Positions 5,579-7,374 of a stretch of 7,374 bases of DNA are shown piece by piece (positions within the stretch are counted from its first letter, which is position 1; each line of letters opens with the position of its first letter). The position numbers and the translations under genes were made by a program. The stretch is taken from positions 1 to 7,374 of the forward strand of contig DAOWKM010000063.1 of NCBI GenBank assembly GCA_030643695.1. The letters run 5' to 3'. The notes beneath the pieces were generated by a model. The model did no database searches. It was not told the DNA's origin and saw only the letters and a list, made by a program, of their open reading frames with translations. The DNA comes from Dehalococcoidia bacterium. GTDB taxonomy: Bacteria; Chloroflexota; Dehalococcoidia; Dehalococcoidales; DAOWKM01.

Positions 5579-5622
5579 CGAAGCACACCTCCTTCTATAT
5601 TATTTCTTAATTGTGAGCTTCG
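5579..5622. repeat. Imperfect 10-base inverted repeat enclosing an orphan ribosome-binding site
   Basis: CGAAGCACAC (5579-5588) and GTGAGCTTCG (5613-5622) pair at 9 of 10 positions with a 24-base AT-rich loop. Read on the minus strand, the RNA would contain AAGGAGGTG, fully complementary to the 16S 3' end, at the loop/second-arm border. No ATG, GTG or TTG follows at 5-10 bases, and all frames close quickly. It would be part of the 5' leader of the DUF370-gmk transcript if the promoter lies upstream of it. Confidence 0.45.
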
Positions 5623-5723
5623 TAGTCCATTTAGGTAACCAAGAGTATACCATATTATCTTATACCCTTAATGGTAATTAGGCAACTACCAAAATTTGAA
5701 TTATGCACTATTTGGTGATAAAT

Positions 5724-5729
5724 TATAAT
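5724..5729 (+). promoter_or_regulatory. Candidate -10 box for nfnAB
   Basis: A perfect TATAAT (5724-5729) inside the palindrome AATTATAATT would start transcription near 5736, about 48 bases before the nfnA CTG start. No good -35 lies at 16-18 bases (TTATGC at 5701-5706 is poor), so it may need an activator. On the minus strand TTGACA (complement of 5732-5737) lies next to it but has no matching -10 at the right distance. Confidence 0.3.
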
Positions 5730-5783
5730 TCTGTCAAAGGTATTACCACCAATCCGAATTAGAGGAAATGAGGATAAAAATAG

Positions 5784-6623
5784 CTGTATAAGATATTATT
5801 AAGACAAGACTTGGTGCCCCATATCTATCTATTTAAGGTTGAAGCGCCGGCTGTAGCCAGGAAGGCTCAGGCAGGACAGTTCGTCGTTATCAGGATTGAT
5901 GAAAAGGGTGAGCGTATTCCACTGACGATTGCTGATTGGGACGAGGCAGAGGGTAGTATTACCATTGTCTTTATGGAAGTAGGAACCACCACCCACCGCC
6001 TAGCCTTATTGGAAGCTGGCGACTTTATGGCTGACTTTATCGGACCGCTGGGCTTACCCACACATATTGACAAATTTGGTACCGTGGTCTGTGTTGCTGG
6101 AGGATTTGCCGTGGCTACCATAATGCCTATTGCTCGGGCAATGCACAGAGCCGGGAATAAGGTTATCTCTATTATGGGGGCACGGAACAAAGGTCTCATC
6201 TTTTGGGAGAATGAATTACGTAATGTCAGCCACCAGTTAATAGTTACCACTGATGACGGCTCGTATGCTCGTAAAGGGCTGGTAACCGAGCCACTAAAGG
6301 AACTACTTGAGGGTGATGAGAAAGTCGACCGAGTTATTGCTATTGGACCGAGCATTATGATGAAGCATTGTGCCAAAACCACCGAGCCCTTTGGGGTTAA
6401 GACCATTGTTAGCCTGAATCCAATAATGGTTGATGGCACCGGTATGTGTGGCTGTTGTCGGGTATTGGTTGGTGGCGTAACCAAATTCGCCTGCGTTGAC
6501 GGCCCTGATTTTGATGGGCATCAGGTAGATTGGGACTTACTCCTTGCCCGTCAGCGTATCTACCTTGATGAAGAAGGGCGTTCTTTGCAGCGATGGCAGA
6601 GTCAACATGGTAGTGGTGGTTGA
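5784..6623 (+). CDS. nfnA: NfnA/SudB-type ferredoxin-NAD(P)H oxidoreductase small subunit, CTG start
   Basis: A 279-residue FAD- and [2Fe-2S]-binding subunit. The FAD domain has AGQFVVIR (30-37) and RIPLTIAD (44-51). The nucleotide domain starts GTVVCVAGGFAVAT (99-112), where relatives usually read GGGxGxAP. Later come TTDDGSYARKG and SLNPIMVDGTGMCGCCRV. The cluster ligands, one Asp and three Cys in Nfn, fit D217, C222, C225 and C237; C224 is an extra cysteine. With NfnB it would form an electron-bifurcating NADH-dependent reduced ferredoxin:NADP+ oxidoreductase (sulfide dehydrogenase SudAB in archaea). The start is unusual: family proteins begin like MYKILEKRELAPN, and the codons from CTG 5784 read (M)YKILLRQDLVPHIYLFKV, with GAGGA (5770-5774) nine bases upstream. 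TTG 5811 and GTG 5814 would remove this conserved part and have no ribosome site. nfnB follows 26 bases later. Confidence 0.9.
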   Translation: MYKILLRQDLVPHIYLFKVEAPAVARKAQAGQFVVIRIDEKGERIPLTIADWDEAEGSITIVFMEVGTTTHRLALLEAGDFMADFIGPLGLPTHIDKFGTVVCVAGGFAVATIMPIARAMHRAGNKVISIMGARNKGLIFWENELRNVSHQLIVTTDDGSYARKGLVTEPLKELLEGDEKVDRVIAIGPSIMMKHCAKTTEPFGVKTIVSLNPIMVDGTGMCGCCRVLVGGVTKFACVDGPDFDGHQVDWDLLLARQRIYLDEEGRSLQRWQSQHGSGG

Positions 6624-6649
6624 CCAGGAGTCTGGAGGGGTAACTATAA

Positions 6650-7374
6650 ATGGCAAAGCTCAATCTGAATCGGCAGCCAATGCCAAAACAAGCCCCCAAG
6701 ATACGGGCTAGAAACTTTAGTGAGGTTGCTTTGGGCTATACTGCCGAGCAAGCTCAAGCTGAGGCAAGCCGCTGTCTCCAATGTCCCAAGCCTATCTGTT
6801 GTGATGGCTGCCCGGTGGGGATAGATATTCCTGGTTTTATCAAGGCTATTCGGGATGGTGATATGCCTGAAGCGGTAAGAATACTTAAGAATAAAAATAG
6901 CCTGCCAGGTATCTGCGGTCGGGTCTGCCCTCAAGAGACACAGTGTGAGGCTAAATGTGTTCTGGCTAAAAAAGGGGCACCTATTGCTATCGGTCGCCTG
7001 GAGCGGTATGTGGCTGATTGGGAGCGGGCTAATATGAAGTCAGCCGACCCATCAATAGTAAAGCCTACGCCCACCGGTAAACGGGTGGCTGTGGTTGGCT
7101 CAGGACCAGCCGGCTTAACGGTAGCGGCTGATTTGGTTAGGCTGGGGCACAGTGTTACCATCTTTGAGGCACTGCATGTGGCTGGTGGAGTGCTGATGTA
7201 TGGCATTCCTGAATTCAGATTGCCCAAAGATATTGTCCAGGCTGAGGTTGACTATGTTACCTCTTTGGGGGTAGAGCTTAAATTAGACTCGGTGGTGGGT
7301 AAGATTGCTACCGTAGATGAATTGCTGAATAATGGCTATCAGGCTGTTTTCCTGGGCACTGGCGCTGGACTACC
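6650..7374 (+). CDS. nfnB: NfnB/SudA/GltA-type flavoprotein large subunit, 3' end missing
   Basis: The first 241 residues are present; the gene runs off the right edge. ATG 6650 has GGAGGGG (6634-6640) nine bases upstream. The N-terminal ferredoxin-like domain binds two [4Fe-4S] clusters: C42-x2-C45-x4-C50-x3-C54-P and C89-x3-C93-x5-C99-x3-C103, with C51 an additional cysteine. The FAD Rossmann motif is VAVVGSGPAGL (146-156), followed by MYGIPEFRLPKDIV (183-196), as in the GltD-like small-subunit fold of glutamate synthase. Proteins of this type are often annotated as homotetrameric NADPH glutamate synthase (GltA), but the adjacent nfnA makes the Nfn/Sud large subunit the better call. It would carry the bifurcating flavin and the NADPH site, which lies partly beyond the window. 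Same operon as nfnA. Confidence 0.93.
   Translation, partial: MAKLNLNRQPMPKQAPKIRARNFSEVALGYTAEQAQAEASRCLQCPKPICCDGCPVGIDIPGFIKAIRDGDMPEAVRILKNKNSLPGICGRVCPQETQCEAKCVLAKKGAPIAIGRLERYVADWERANMKSADPSIVKPTPTGKRVAVVGSGPAGLTVAADLVRLGHSVTIFEALHVAGGVLMYGIPEFRLPKDIVQAEVDYVTSLGVELKLDSVVGKIATVDELLNNGYQAVFLGTGAGL

Larger units (their letters stand above)
5471..5783. other. AT-rich divergent intergenic region between DUF370-gmk and nfnAB
   Basis: About 313 bases with no convincing gene. It contains an imperfect 10-base inverted repeat (5579-5588 and 5613-5622), a perfect but orphan Shine-Dalgarno sequence on the minus strand (complement of 5586-5594), a 10-base palindrome AATTATAATT (5721-5730) that supplies a TATAAT in both directions, and an odd palindrome GGTA-T-TACC within about 5739-5748. 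A hydrophobic plus-strand frame across 5463-5681 lacks a ribosome site and starts with GTG antisense to the DUF370 start, so I do not call it. It must hold promoters for both flanking operons, but -35 boxes are poor. Confidence 0.5.

Noticed and set aside
5463..5681. 72-codon hydrophobic plus-strand frame beside DUF370
   Set aside because: GTG start without ribosome site, overlapping the DUF370 start in antisense. The hydrophobicity is what AT-rich DNA would give.
5867..6484. 205-codon minus-strand open frame opposite nfnA
   Set aside because: It is a shadow of a strongly conserved gene; the translation is low-complexity and has no family resemblance.
1..7374. tRNA, rRNA, CRISPR repeats, IS ends or prophage genes
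   Set aside because: Nothing resembling these was seen when reading both strands; gene order and families look like ordinary chromosomal DNA.
6650..7374. Glutamate synthase as the function of the large flavoprotein
   Set aside because: The GltA/GltD-like domain is shared, but the adjacent NfnA/SudB subunit points to an Nfn/Sud oxidoreductase; no glutamate synthase large subunit is in the window.

Overview
The window is a compact bacterial chromosome segment of moderate GC. The gene set fits a strict anaerobe, and the best guess is Chloroflexota/Dehalococcoidia. The reasons are an NfnA/NfnB (SudB/SudA-like) flavoprotein pair, a RemA-like DUF370 gene directly upstream of gmk, and a guanylate kinase P-loop ending GKDA. 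As far as I recall, that P-loop form occurs in Chloroflexi. The taxonomy is inference. I see no IS elements, tRNA, rRNA, CRISPR array or phage genes.

Layout. (1) 1-78, minus strand: first 26 codons of a membrane-anchored protein running off the left edge, with its own promoter at 173-200. (2) 292-2516, minus strand: a potassium-type gene set in transcription order: a two-helix pore protein with a K+-channel fold signature but an altered selectivity filter (TQGAN in place of TVGYG), a UspA-like protein, an N-domain-only TrkA/RCK protein, and a TrkA-N/TrkA-C protein. (3) About 2517-2898: a divergent control region with two back-to-back sigma70-type promoters whose -35 boxes form an inverted repeat. 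(4) 2899-4558, plus strand: a DUF47 (PhoU-like) gene overlapping a PiT-family phosphate permease gene. (5) 4555-5470, minus strand: a RemA-like DUF370 gene followed by gmk, which meets the PiT gene tail to tail with a 4-base overlap. (6) About 5471-5783: an AT-rich divergent intergenic region with a large imperfect inverted repeat and an orphan Shine-Dalgarno sequence. (7) 5784-7374, plus strand: nfnA, apparently starting at a CTG codon, followed by nfnB, which is cut by the right edge.

How the parts work together. The pore protein, the UspA protein and the two RCK proteins look like a K+ (or other cation) conductance system in which gating domains are made as separate polypeptides. No TrkH/KtrB translocator gene is visible. 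The DUF47-PiT pair is a standard low-affinity phosphate uptake module and shares the divergent promoter region with the channel operon. NfnA/NfnB would form an electron-bifurcating NADH-dependent reduced ferredoxin:NADP+ oxidoreductase or a sulfide-dehydrogenase-type enzyme.

Most notable points: the non-canonical pore filter in an otherwise KcsA-like pore loop; the CTG start of nfnA; the altered nucleotide-binding motif in NfnA; and the symmetric divergent promoters. None of these proves a wholly new system. The channel/RCK/Usp operon is the best candidate for something undescribed.
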